In this document: one piece after another, positions 1 to 7,607 of the stretch
How the letters are laid out: every line of letters begins with the position of its first letter
Position numbering within the stretch: the stretch's first letter is position 1
DNA from: Jeotgalibacillus sp. ET6
GTDB lineage: Bacteria > Bacillota > Bacilli > Bacillales > Jeotgalibacillaceae
DNA: 64,000 nt
NCBI RefSeq assembly: GCF_029667115.1
Contig: NZ_JARUIU010000002.1
Coordinates: forward strand, 434,001-498,000
Reading direction: 5' to 3'
Program-made: the position numbers and the translations under genes
The notes under the pieces: model-generated
Seen by the model: the letters and a program-made list of their open reading frames with translations, nothing else
The model's database searches: none
What the model was told of the DNA's origin: nothing

Positions 1-57
1 AAAGACTTATTTATGGAACTGACAGACCGTTTGAAAATAGAGGAGGCGGCTCACTAA
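1..57 (+). CDS. C-terminal end of an unidentified gene (partial)
   Basis: The first 57 bases read open on the plus strand and end in TAA, giving an 18-residue tail (ending KIEEAAH). The start lies outside the window, so the family cannot be named. An AGGAGG just before the stop could serve an ATG overlapping the stop by one base, but that frame ends after eight codons. Low confidence because only the end is visible. Confidence 0.3.
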   Translation, partial: KDLFMELTDRLKIEEAAH

Positions 58-245
58 TGCTGCGGCTGCTTAAAAATTTATAACCGCCTGACTGCGTGAA
101 GAGAGAGATTTCTTTACGGAGAAGGGTGGTTTTATTATGCCCGTAAGACTTATACTTGGGAAAATCGGACAAATTTCTATTTTTTTCGACAAAACTTTCG
201 TAAATCCTCTCTGTGAAGAGGTAAAAGTCTTTATAAAAGGTTGAT

Positions 246-430
246 GAGCTTGGGACAAAAGTGTCTCAAGCTCTGCGACCGATTTATTTCGCTCCAGGCT
301 GCGCCTTCCGGGGTCTCAGATTGCCGTCATGTCCTGCAGGAGTCGCTGCCTTCCGCTCCTCTCACCTACTGCTTCTAATAAATATAGCCTCATTTTTTAA
401 ACTTGTTTGAGTTTTGTCTCAGCCTATTTT
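246..430 (-). repeat. Dispersed intergenic repeat, copy A
   Basis: MITE-like element. The left end is a hairpin with arms GAGCTTG and CAAGCTC around GGGACAAAAGTGTCT. The middle contains the conserved block CCGTCATGTCCTGCAGGAGT followed by a CCTTCCGCT block. The right end is TTTTGTCTCAGCC, an imperfect inverted copy of the left terminus. The same blocks recur at 33114-33340 and 39565-39760 in this orientation and at 22908-23061 and 37490-37672 inverted. It fills most of the otherwise gene-free stretch 84-593. Confidence 0.75.
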
Positions 431-479
431 AAGATCAATTAGTTTATGACTAGCGAGAGGATCCTCCCTTCTATGGAAC

Positions 480-510
480 AAAAAAGTGCCGCCTGCTTTA
501 AGCGGGCGGC
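480..510 (-). terminator. Intrinsic terminator of the XRE regulator/peptide operon
   Basis: On the minus strand a GC-rich stem (GCCGCC arms, one mismatch inside) is followed by a six-T tract. It lies 84 bases downstream of the small peptide gene, the right place to end that transcript. Confidence 0.65.
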
Positions 511-593
511 CAATGAGAGGGTATTGCTGGGTCATTTCATAATCTTATTGTAGAATAAAAAAACCCTTTCGTCTATTGGGAAAATTCTGATTA

Positions 594-776
594 TCAGCTG
601 ACTCTTTTATCCGGAGGGTAAATGACTTTTCCTGAATCAGGTGTCTCACCCTGCTCTACATTCACACGCATTTTTTCTACTGAATCTCCATTTACGGAAG
701 GGACAGAAGCTATTCCGGCAAACAGGATGGCAGCTCCAAAAGATACAGTTAATAAAGTTTTAAAAGCCTTCTTCAT
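594..776 (-). CDS. Small exported Phr-like pro-peptide, candidate signalling peptide
   Basis: A 60-residue protein with a basic start (MKKAFK), a hydrophobic core and a small-residue region around residues 22-30 suggestive of signal peptidase cleavage, then a hydrophilic tail ending PPDKRVS. It is not similar to a named peptide, but size, export signal and position fit Phr/NprX-type pro-peptides of RRNPP systems. The ATG has a strong ribosome site (AAAGGAGAGG, seven bases away). The gene overlaps the end of the upstream XRE-TPR gene by 17 bases, so the two are co-transcribed. In Phr peptides the active signal is usually the C-terminal five to seven residues; here that would include DKRVS, whose basic second position loosely recalls the XRxxT pattern. 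The signalling role is inferred from context. Confidence 0.65.
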   Translation of the reverse strand: MKKAFKTLLTVSFGAAILFAGIASVPSVNGDSVEKMRVNVEQGETPDSGKVIYPPDKRVS

Positions 777-2028
777 TGTACGACCTCTCCTTTTGGATCA
801 GTTCTCTCCACTGATCGTAATAGTAAATCACTTTTTCCGAATCTTCTTTTTCACTATAATAATCAATGATTCCCGGCAGTAATTCTTCTGCTTCCTGATA
901 ATAGGAATTCTTGATTAAATAGGGATACAACCATTTTATCGCATATTTGATCCCATCGACTTGGGAAAATTGCGTTTTTTTTAAGTAAACAGCGTAGTAA
1001 AAATAATATTTATTCTCTAAATTTAGACTAAAATCGTGAAAATCATCCAGATTTCTTTCCCACTCTTCAGTGATAAGGTCGATTTTTAGACCGCTTTCGA
1101 GCCAATTTAGCAGCACGACCATATACTGTTCTGAGCCTTTCCCCAGTAACTCCAGTGCTTCTTCCATTAATTTTCTCGCTTTAACATATTCTTTAGAGGT
1201 CAACAGGCATCTTGCATAGTTAGACAGAATATGTGGGTAAACGCTGTCACGAAAAAAGATGCGGGAATTTCTGACAAGCGGCTTATACAAAGCCGTGGCT
1301 TCAGTAAAAAGTCTTAATTCCATATAGCAAATTCCTAAAATCATCTGCGTATGAATTAATCGTTTCCAGTTGCTTTCCTTTTCAAAGACCTCTGAGGCTT
1401 TTTTTGCATAGATGACTGATGCTTCATGCTGATTAATATGGCTGTAAGATAAGGCGAGTTGATAATATGCTTCTCCGATCCAGAATTTGCTGACCGGAAG
1501 CGGGTTATCCAAAAATTCTTTAAAAAGTTTGATTGAAGCTTTGTAATCCCCTGAAAAAGATGAATTTAAAGCTTGGATAAACAAGTACAAATTTTGTTCG
1601 GTCGCAGTAAAAGTTGTTTTTATTCGCTGTAGAATCCCAAGCATTTCTTTTTCTTTCTCAGGCATGCGACCCCAGACGAAGTATCTGTACATATATATAT
1701 GGTACAAATTCACATAATCACTTGTTTCTATATAATCCTTAATTTCGGAAATCTGTACGTATAGATAATCGATTTGTTCTTCATCGTAAGCAAATAAAGA
1801 CTCAATAAACTCCTGTAAGAGGTCTTCAATTTCCCTCATTCTGTTTTTTTCATCTTCCAGTCGAAGGTCGAGACGCTCAAGGAGCATGTTCAGGGTTTCT
1901 TCATTTGCTGTATACATATTTGTTTCAATTTTACTTAAATGAGAAGTGGAACAGATTCCTTCTGCAAGGTCTGTCTGGGTCAGTCCTTTTTTCGTGCGGT
2001 AATACTTTATTATTGAACCCACATTCAC
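760..2028 (-). CDS. XRE-family regulator with TPR-like C-terminus (NprR/PlcR-type RRNPP receptor)
   Basis: About 422 residues. The N-terminal 60 form a helix-turn-helix (GLTQTDLAEG, SHLSKIE). The rest is all-helical with tandem TPR-like pairs (for example EAYYQLALSYSHINQHEASV and MILGICYMELRLFTEATALY). This architecture is that of RRNPP receptors, which bind a re-imported peptide and then regulate DNA or a partner protein. Longer in-frame reading to an ATG at 2064 is possible, but the GTG at 2028 is preferred: AAAGGA lies eight bases upstream, the HTH starts immediately, and the likely promoter would leave almost no leader for the ATG. The overlapping downstream gene encodes a Phr-like peptide. 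Which genes it controls is not visible; the neighbouring wall-hydrolase and polysaccharide genes are candidates. Confidence 0.75.
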   Translation of the reverse strand: MNVGSIIKYYRTKKGLTQTDLAEGICSTSHLSKIETNMYTANEETLNMLLERLDLRLEDEKNRMREIEDLLQEFIESLFAYDEEQIDYLYVQISEIKDYIETSDYVNLYHIYMYRYFVWGRMPEKEKEMLGILQRIKTTFTATEQNLYLFIQALNSSFSGDYKASIKLFKEFLDNPLPVSKFWIGEAYYQLALSYSHINQHEASVIYAKKASEVFEKESNWKRLIHTQMILGICYMELRLFTEATALYKPLVRNSRIFFRDSVYPHILSNYARCLLTSKEYVKARKLMEEALELLGKGSEQYMVVLLNWLESGLKIDLITEEWERNLDDFHDFSLNLENKYYFYYAVYLKKTQFSQVDGIKYAIKWLYPYLIKNSYYQEAEELLPGIIDYYSEKEDSEKVIYYYDQWRELIQKERSYNEEGF

Positions 2029-2072
2029 CGTGATCGTCCTTTCGGTTTTAGAATAGTAGAGCATCTGTTCTT

Positions 2073-2102
2073 AGTATATCTCGAAAATCATTTTCAGTCG
2101 AA
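2073..2102 (-). promoter_or_regulatory. Probable promoter of the XRE gene with a palindrome in the spacer
   Basis: On the minus strand TTCGAC and TATACT are separated by 18 bases. The spacer contains a perfect 13-base palindrome, GAAAATGATTTTC (plus coordinates 2083-2095), placed where a bound regulator would block polymerase. Autoregulation by the XRE protein is an inference. Confidence 0.45.
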
Positions 2103-2203
2103 ATTACCTGTAAATGCTGGAAGATACATTAGAAAGCAAATCTGGATCAAGGTGTTCGATAGAACTGCGTTGTTTTCCATATGGTATACATTAAGTAATG
2201 ATG

Positions 2204-2254
2204 AAAAAAAGCTGCTTCAACAATCGAGGGGATCGGTTGTTGAAGCAGCTTTTT
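2204..2254 (-). terminator. Strong bidirectional terminator
   Basis: Long perfect stem with arms reading AAAAAGCTGCTTCAACAA and its complement, flanked by A and T tracts on both sides. It follows the LysM/NlpC gene on the minus strand. Confidence 0.85.
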
Positions 2255-2266
2255 AATTCGTATAGA

Positions 2267-3295
2267 TTAATAGAACCGCTTGAAGCTTTCAAACTTCGAA
2301 TTCCAGTAGCTGTTGCTTAAACTGGTGATTTGCACCCCGCCGTCATTCGCATGGATAAATTGATTGTTCCCGATATAAACACCAACATGAGAAATGCCGC
2401 TTTTATATGTATTTTCAAAAAATACTAGATCCCCGATAGAAGGAGAGGACACTTCATACGAACGGGCATGCTGACCTTCTGCGTTCGTACGGGAAATATC
2501 GAATCCGGCTTGTTTATAGACATAATAGATAAAACCGCTGCAGTCAAATCCTGAAGGTGTTGTGCCGCCCCATGCGTAAGGCACTCCCATTTGTGCCATG
2601 GCAATATCAACTACTGAACCTCCTGTGCTTGGTGGTGCAGATGGTTTGGACGGAGTAGATGGTGCTGATCCGGAACTGCCTTTAATCGATAGTTTCTGAC
2701 CAACTCGAATCAAATCAGAAGATAGGTTGTTCCAGGATTTTAGGTTCGCAACTGTTACTTTAAAGTCTAATGCAATTCTGCCCAGTGTATCACCGGATTT
2801 CACAGTATACGATGAACCTGATGTGTTTGAACCCGGCTGGCTGACAGATGGTGCAGGAGCAGGTGAAGATCCCTGGGACGAGCCGCTTACTTTTAATTTC
2901 TGTCCCGGGTAAATTAAATGTCCTGATATGTTATTCAGGCTTTTTAATTTTGAGAGAGACATGCTGTGTCTTTGTGCGATTGCGCCTAAAGTATCACCTG
3001 ACTTTACTGTATACGATCCGGAAGAAGAATTGGATACAGTAGAAGAAGGACGGCTTGAGGCCGGTGTTGATGAATTGCCTGATACCTTAAGGACTTGATT
3101 GGGATGGATCATGTCGGATGATAAGTTATTCAAGCTTTTTAAATTATTCACCGTGGTGCTGTATCGATTAGCGATTTTCCATAATGAATCACCTGAGCTG
3201 ACTTTGTGTGTTGAACTTGCTTCAGCTTCTGAATCAAAGCCCCAAAAGCTTGTGATGGCTGCAGTTGCAGCAACGGCGAATAATGTTTTTTTCAT
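2267..3295 (-). CDS. Secreted LysM(x3)-NlpC/P60 peptidoglycan endopeptidase (LytE/CwlS type)
   Basis: About 342 residues. A signal peptide (about 25 residues, ending SEAEA) is followed by three LysM modules near residues 27-70, 93-136 and 162-205, joined by Ser/Pro/Gly-rich linkers, and a C-terminal NlpC/P60 domain from about 225. The catalytic Cys is in FDCSGF and the two His in ISHVGVYIG and FIHAND. Family members cut the D-Glu to meso-DAP bond in wall peptides; LysM anchors to glycan. The ATG at 3295 is preferred over the GTG four codons earlier because GGAG lies six bases before it, while the GTG sits on its own SD. A terminator follows. B. subtilis paralogues LytE, LytF and CwlS share this layout, so the exact orthologue is uncertain. 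Confidence 0.92.
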   Translation of the reverse strand: MKKTLFAVAATAAITSFWGFDSEAEASSTHKVSSGDSLWKIANRYSTTVNNLKSLNNLSSDMIHPNQVLKVSGNSSTPASSRPSSTVSNSSSGSYTVKSGDTLGAIAQRHSMSLSKLKSLNNISGHLIYPGQKLKVSGSSQGSSPAPAPSVSQPGSNTSGSSYTVKSGDTLGRIALDFKVTVANLKSWNNLSSDLIRVGQKLSIKGSSGSAPSTPSKPSAPPSTGGSVVDIAMAQMGVPYAWGGTTPSGFDCSGFIYYVYKQAGFDISRTNAEGQHARSYEVSSPSIGDLVFFENTYKSGISHVGVYIGNNQFIHANDGGVQITSLSNSYWNSKFESFKRFY

Positions 3296-3322
3296 TTCTC
3301 TCTCCACGCTCCTATAGATATA

Positions 3323-4144
3323 TTAATTTGCAGAAAAATAGTTGACCAGGTATGTGCCCCAGGTCTTGCTGCCAAGTTCGTTAGGGTCATTATCTTCTGT
3401 TAAATAGTTTTCCAGCTCTTCATCATCTATTGAAGGCCAATCTTCCCAGTGATTTAAAAAAGGAATATTTTGTTCTTCCACGACTTCTCTCACTGTCTCC
3501 AATTCACCCGGATAATAGGTAGAATTGTAAAGTGGCTGTGAAGGAAGTGTAAATAAATGTGTATCAGGATAATCCGACTGCATTTCTTCGATAAAACGAG
3601 TTGTGTAATACACTTGATCATCGCTAGAGAGCATGCCATTATCATTGATAACCGGCAGTTCATAAAGGACAATATCTTTTCCTTCAAAGGAAACCGCTTC
3701 GGATTGAAGGGAGGTCAGCCAGTCCTGAGAAGTGCCTTCGTTTTCATGGGTAATCAGGGAAAAAGTAAAATCAATTTCTTCATATGAAGAAAGAAAGCCT
3801 TCTTCCGCTAATGTTGTCCAGTTTTCTTCTTGTGTGACAGCAGATTCAGTAGCTACAAACGTAATATCGACCGTTTCTCCGGATTCTTGACTGGAAAGCC
3901 AAAATTGCTGCACATCTTCTGGCTGGCTGGTAATTAAATCTTCCAAATCACCAGTGCCTTCCTCTGTTTGAGATTCGGAGGAGCCATTTGAATCTTCTGA
4001 ATTGGCATTACTAGTAGATTCTACCACAGCCGGTTCAGATCGGTGAACTTCTTTTTGAGAATTCACCCATGCAGCCTGTCCAAAATAAACAACTGCCCCG
4101 GTTATAACAAGGGCTGCAATAATAAAAATTTTTTTTAGCATATA
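3323..4144 (-). CDS. Membrane-anchored SGNH-hydrolase-like protein
   Basis: About 273 residues: one N-terminal hydrophobic segment (residues 4-22), an acidic low-complexity linker (about 30-65), then an alpha/beta domain. The pattern of strands (VDITFVA, DIVLYELPVI) and an ending DPNELGSKTWG resembles the last SGNH/GDSL block, normally DxxHPN; here the His position appears to be Asp, so activity is doubtful. ATG at 4144 is chosen because the hydrophobic anchor begins right after it and AGGGAG is upstream; a longer form to 4222 is possible. It sits between a wall hydrolase and the divergent polysaccharide regulator module, which suggests an envelope role. The family call is tentative. Confidence 0.5.
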   Translation of the reverse strand, partial: YMLKKIFIIAALVITGAVVYFGQAAWVNSQKEVHRSEPAVVESTSNANSEDSNGSSESQTEEGTGDLEDLITSQPEDVQQFWLSSQESGETVDITFVATESAVTQEENWTTLAEEGFLSSYEEIDFTFSLITHENEGTSQDWLTSLQSEAVSFEGKDIVLYELPVINDNGMLSSDDQVYYTTRFIEEMQSDYPDTHLFTLPSQPLYNSTYYPGELETVREVVEEQNIPFLNHWEDWPSIDDEELENYLTEDNDPNELGSKTWGTYLVNYFSAN

Positions 4145-4193
4145 GGTTAAAACTCCCTTTGCATTGTGATATAAAAGATACATAAAAAAGTAC

Positions 4194-4222
4194 GTTATAA
4201 TTATATAAGAAAGTTTGTCCAA
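4194..4222 (-). promoter_or_regulatory. Probable sigma-A promoter of the SGNH-like gene
   Basis: Minus strand: TTGGAC, 17-base spacer, TATAAC, about 50 bases ahead of the preferred ATG at 4144. It supports that shorter start, since a longer reading to 4222 would begin upstream of the promoter. Confidence 0.5.
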
Positions 4223-4287
4223 TTGATAGAATGATTGTAAATCTTTAACGAAAATTGAAAAATATAAAGCTAGTCTCTTAATCCCTA

Positions 4288-4296
4288 TGCTATAAT
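4288..4296 (+). promoter_or_regulatory. Extended -10 promoter of the polysaccharide kinase operon
   Basis: TGCTATAAT lies about 40 bases upstream of the first gene. No good -35 is visible at 17 bases, as is usual for extended -10 promoters. Confidence 0.5.
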
Positions 4297-4337
4297 AAAG
4301 TGGTTATTTTTATCTATGTCAGGAGGAAACATTTGTT

Positions 4338-5084
4338 ATGGAAGAAACTATTAGCTTGAAGGAGTTATTTGGAACGCTCAGGAAACGTATGGCGATGATT
4401 ATCGTAATCGCGCTGCTTGCGGTTTCAGTCAGTGCGGCGGTCTCATATTTTTTAATTACTCCTGTTTATCAGTCATCGACGCAACTACTTGTCAATCAGG
4501 AGCAAAGTGAACAGCCGAACTTGAATGTTTCAGATATTCAAGCAAACCTTCAATTAATAAATACATATAATGTAATTATTAAAAGCCCAGTCATTCTCGA
4601 TAAAGTGTCAGAACAGCTCGATGGAACATTTACCACGGGGCAGTTAAATGAAAAAATCACTGTTCAAACAGAACAGGATTCTCAAGTCGTTAACCTTACC
4701 GTTCAAGATCCAGATCCTTATGTGGCAGCAGATATAGCGAATCGTACAGCGGAAGCGTTTCAGGATGAAATTGTTAACTTAATGAGTGTAGATAACGTTA
4801 GTATTCTGACACCAGCAGTTGTTTCAGAGGATCAGTCGCCAGTAAGTCCGCAGCCATTTTTGAATATGGCCATTGCGCTTGTTGTTGGATTGATGGTAGG
4901 GGTCGGAATCGCTTTCCTATTAGAGTATCTTGACAATACTATTAAAACCGAACAGGATATTGAAAAAACATTGGACTTGCCTGTATTGGGCGTAATAGGA
5001 AATATTACGAATATGGTGGATGAAGAGCCTCAGGGCAAAAACACCCGAACAAGCCAGGTTAGGAGTGAACGATATGGCAGCTAA
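4338..5084 (+). CDS. ywqC: Wzz-type chain-length regulator / tyrosine kinase modulator (YwqC/CapA/EpsA family)
   Basis: 248 residues with the typical layout: an N-terminal membrane helix (about 18-38), an extracytoplasmic Wzz domain, and a second helix (about 175-197) preceded by a Pro-rich stretch (SPVSPQPFLN). In Gram-positives this protein and the separate kinase encoded next together act like a proteobacterial Wzc. It activates the kinase and sets polymer length. SD AGGAGG upstream of the ATG. The stop overlaps the kinase start by 11 bases, so they are translationally coupled. The symbol follows the B. subtilis ywqCDE arrangement; the eps or cap paralogues are equally possible. Confidence 0.88.
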   Translation: MEETISLKELFGTLRKRMAMIIVIALLAVSVSAAVSYFLITPVYQSSTQLLVNQEQSEQPNLNVSDIQANLQLINTYNVIIKSPVILDKVSEQLDGTFTTGQLNEKITVQTEQDSQVVNLTVQDPDPYVAADIANRTAEAFQDEIVNLMSVDNVSILTPAVVSEDQSPVSPQPFLNMAIALVVGLMVGVGIAFLLEYLDNTIKTEQDIEKTLDLPVLGVIGNITNMVDEEPQGKNTRTSQVRSERYGS

Positions 5085-5775
5085 AGCCAAAAAAAGCAGC
5101 ATGGACAACAAAAAAAGAAATTTAATTGCGGAATATAATCCTAAATCTGTCGCATCAGAGCAATACCGGACTATACGAACAAATATTCAATTCTCAGCCA
5201 TTGATGAAGACATTAGGACAATTACAGTCAGCTCATCAAGTCCCGGTGAAGGGAAGTCTACAACTGCTGCCAACCTTGCCATCGTATTTGCTCAGCAGGG
5301 AAAGAGAGTTCTATTGGTGGATGCTGATATGAGAAAGCCAACCGTTCATTTTACATTTAATATTATGAATACGATCGGATTAACCACCGTTTTGACGAGA
5401 CAATCGGAGCTTGATAAGACAGCGAAGCAGACGGATATCGAGAATCTCGACATTTTGCCATCCGGACCTATTCCGCCCAATCCGTCTGAACTTCTGTCGT
5501 CCCGCGTTATGAATCGCTTTTTCGATGCAGCTAAACACATGTATGACCTGATCATTTTTGATACGCCTCCTGTTCTTGCCGTAACGGATGCGCAGGTGTT
5601 GTCTCATCAATGTGACGGAACGATCCTGGTCGTACGTGCAGGCATAGCGGATAAAGACAAAGTAACAAAAGCAAAAGAAGCAATGACTGCAGCGAAAGCG
5701 AAGATTTTAGGAGTTGTTCTTAACGATAAAAAAATGAAGAGCAACGACGAATATTACTATTATGGAAACAGCTGA
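5074..5775 (+). CDS. ywqD: Bacterial tyrosine kinase (BY-kinase, YwqD/CapB family)
   Basis: 233 residues. Walker A near residue 55 (SSPGEGKST), Walker A' (VLLVDADMRKP), Walker B (LIIFDTPPV), and a C-terminal tyrosine cluster (EYYYYG) that is autophosphorylated in this family. The ATG at 5074 is preferred because AGGAG lies eight bases before it inside the end of ywqC. Longer in-frame reading to 5020 adds a non-conserved extension. The substrate range may include UDP-sugar dehydrogenases such as the one at 26906, by analogy with YwqD/TuaD. Confidence 0.9.
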   Translation: MAAKAKKSSMDNKKRNLIAEYNPKSVASEQYRTIRTNIQFSAIDEDIRTITVSSSSPGEGKSTTAANLAIVFAQQGKRVLLVDADMRKPTVHFTFNIMNTIGLTTVLTRQSELDKTAKQTDIENLDILPSGPIPPNPSELLSSRVMNRFFDAAKHMYDLIIFDTPPVLAVTDAQVLSHQCDGTILVVRAGIADKDKVTKAKEAMTAAKAKILGVVLNDKKMKSNDEYYYYGNS

Positions 5776-5790
5776 TAGGGGGGCTATTGC

Positions 5791-6561
5791 ATGATTGATA
5801 TTCACTGCCATATTTTACATGGTGTGGATGATGGGCCTCAGAATGAAACCGATACGCTGGCAATGCTGCATAAGGCAGTTGAAGACGGCATCACGGATAT
5901 TATTGCAACTCCTCATCACCGAAACCGTCATTATATAAATGAAAAACAGGATGTTCTGGCGCGTGTTGATGAAGTAAATGCTCTTGCCAAAGAAAACCGT
6001 CTTCCCGTGGCCATTCATCCCGGTCAAGAGATCCGGATATATGGTGAGATTGCTGAAGATTATTCAAGAGGCGAAATTTTAACCTTAGCAGATAACACAA
6101 ACTACGTACTCGTGGAGCTTCCTTCCAGCCAGGTGCCAGCTTACACAGAGCGTGTTTTATATGAAATGCAGGTAGCAGGACTTGTTCCGATCATTGCACA
6201 TCCGGAACGAAATTCTGCTGTCATGGAAGACCCGGGCAAGCTTTATACGCTGATTAATCAGGGTGCTCTTTCACAGGTGACTGCAGCAAGCGTGGCAGGG
6301 GATTTTGGCAAGAAAATTCAAAAGTTCTCAATGGAGCTGCTTGAACATGAGCTGGCTCATTTTATTGCATCTGATGCTCATGATACAAAAAATAGAGGTT
6401 TTGCGGTGAAGCGGGCTTTGGAAGTAATTGAAGCCTCCCATGGCCACGACCTCGGAGTGTCGGATAACGCGGACAGACTTCTAAAAGGACAGTCCTTGCA
6501 TTTGAATCCCCCGTTGGAGATCAAATCAAAGGGATTCTGGTCAAAGCTTTTAAGCAGATAG
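5791..6561 (+). CDS. ywqE: PHP-family protein-tyrosine phosphatase (YwqE/CapC family)
   Basis: 256 residues. Metal-binding motifs of the PHP fold are clear: MIDIHCHILHGVDDG at the start, ATPHH near residue 46, the AHPERN region near 141 and SDAHD near 193. It dephosphorylates the BY-kinase and its targets, completing the modulator-kinase-phosphatase cassette. SD GGGGGG; 15 bases after the kinase; a terminator follows at 6579. Confidence 0.92.
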   Translation: MIDIHCHILHGVDDGPQNETDTLAMLHKAVEDGITDIIATPHHRNRHYINEKQDVLARVDEVNALAKENRLPVAIHPGQEIRIYGEIAEDYSRGEILTLADNTNYVLVELPSSQVPAYTERVLYEMQVAGLVPIIAHPERNSAVMEDPGKLYTLINQGALSQVTAASVAGDFGKKIQKFSMELLEHELAHFIASDAHDTKNRGFAVKRALEVIEASHGHDLGVSDNADRLLKGQSLHLNPPLEIKSKGFWSKLLSR

Positions 6562-6578
6562 CCTATCATTTATTAAGT

Positions 6579-6618
6579 AAACCCGATTTGGCCGCAATAG
6601 GTGAGAAATCGGGTTTTT
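6579..6618 (+). terminator. Terminator of the ywqCDE operon
   Basis: Arms AAACCCGATTT and AAATCGGGTTT followed by T residues, 18 bases after the phosphatase stop. Confidence 0.85.
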
Positions 6619-6793
6619 CCTATTACCCAATAAGGTTTTTATGGGAATTCTATTTTCGCGGAAATCCAGTAGTAAAAAACGTTAAAAATATACATTAGTC
6701 ATCTTCTCTGAAATTAGAATAGTTCGTTTTATCTTTTTTAAGGAATATAAAAATGCTATGATCAACTTATTGATAGAAAATGGGGGGAACACA

Positions 6794-7435
6794 ATGGGGT
6801 TATTTTCTTTCGGTAAAAATAAGAACAAAGCGGAAACAATGGAAAAAGATCAATTTGTGGACGAAAAAAAAGAACTGAAAGTAATAGTAGATCAAATGGT
6901 TGAAGGGTTAACAAAACCCTATTCAGCCCAATCCATTCAACGAAGCATTAAAGAACAGATTGATAAAAAAAGATATGCAAATCCTTCCAAGGATCAGTAC
7001 AAGTATTCTCTTTTAAAAAATTTAATTTATTTTCTTGAAGTAGAAAAAGAAATTAAACGAACCATGTCCAGCCTTTTAAGAGGAGAGAAGTTTGATTCAA
7101 TCCCAGCGCTTGATCAGCATATTCTCGCCTTTCAATCTCGCATCAGGAATTCGATAGAGGATCTGCTTACAGAAAATCATGATAAATACTATCATAAATA
7201 CCTTGCTGCAGAAGAAGGAATCAACGGGCTGGAAAGAGAGTTTATCGATCACTCTGTTCTCCATTCCTGGTACATTGACGCCTGCTTTTATCTGCAGAGC
7301 AAACCAATTCTGGAGATTCCGGAAAACTTGCCAAAGCGGTGGATCGTAAGTGAAATCGAACGAACGTTCATGTGGAAACTCTCTCAATATTTATATTTAC
7401 ACAATTATGAAGCAGCAAACAATCAGCAAAACTGA
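6794..7435 (+). CDS. Unrecognised cytoplasmic protein
   Basis: 213 residues, charged and mostly helical by composition, with no signal peptide, membrane segment or Cys motif. It starts MGLFSFGKNKNK with GGGGGGA five bases before the ATG; an upstream in-frame ATG at 6758 lacks a ribosome site. It is a single-gene transcript between two terminators, in the wall-polymer region. I do not recognise the family. A conserved-looking central stretch contains an aromatic-rich HSWYIDACFYLQ. Confidence 0.75.
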   Translation: MGLFSFGKNKNKAETMEKDQFVDEKKELKVIVDQMVEGLTKPYSAQSIQRSIKEQIDKKRYANPSKDQYKYSLLKNLIYFLEVEKEIKRTMSSLLRGEKFDSIPALDQHILAFQSRIRNSIEDLLTENHDKYYHKYLAAEEGINGLEREFIDHSVLHSWYIDACFYLQSKPILEIPENLPKRWIVSEIERTFMWKLSQYLYLHNYEAANNQQN

Positions 7436-7455
7436 TAAGTATATAGAAAATGCTG

Positions 7456-7485
7456 GACAACGAGTCATTTCGTTGTCTTTTTTTA
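7456..7485 (+). terminator. Terminator after the unknown 213-residue gene
   Basis: Stem ACAACGA/TCGTTGT with a small loop and seven T residues. Confidence 0.75.
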
Positions 7486-7607
7486 TGTTTCTGGAATTTA
7501 AACCTATTTAATCTAATTGTAATCGAACTGTAAAGTAATAGATTAATAGATAATGCTACAATAAAACACGTTACATACACTTTATACTTGAAAGGAAGAT
7601 CATCAGA

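Noticed and set aside
137-244. 35-codon plus-strand frame with a GGAGAAGGGTGG ribosome-site-like sequence upstream
   Set aside because: No recognisable family, strongly overlapped by an equally open minus frame, and next to a repeat; not enough to call a gene.
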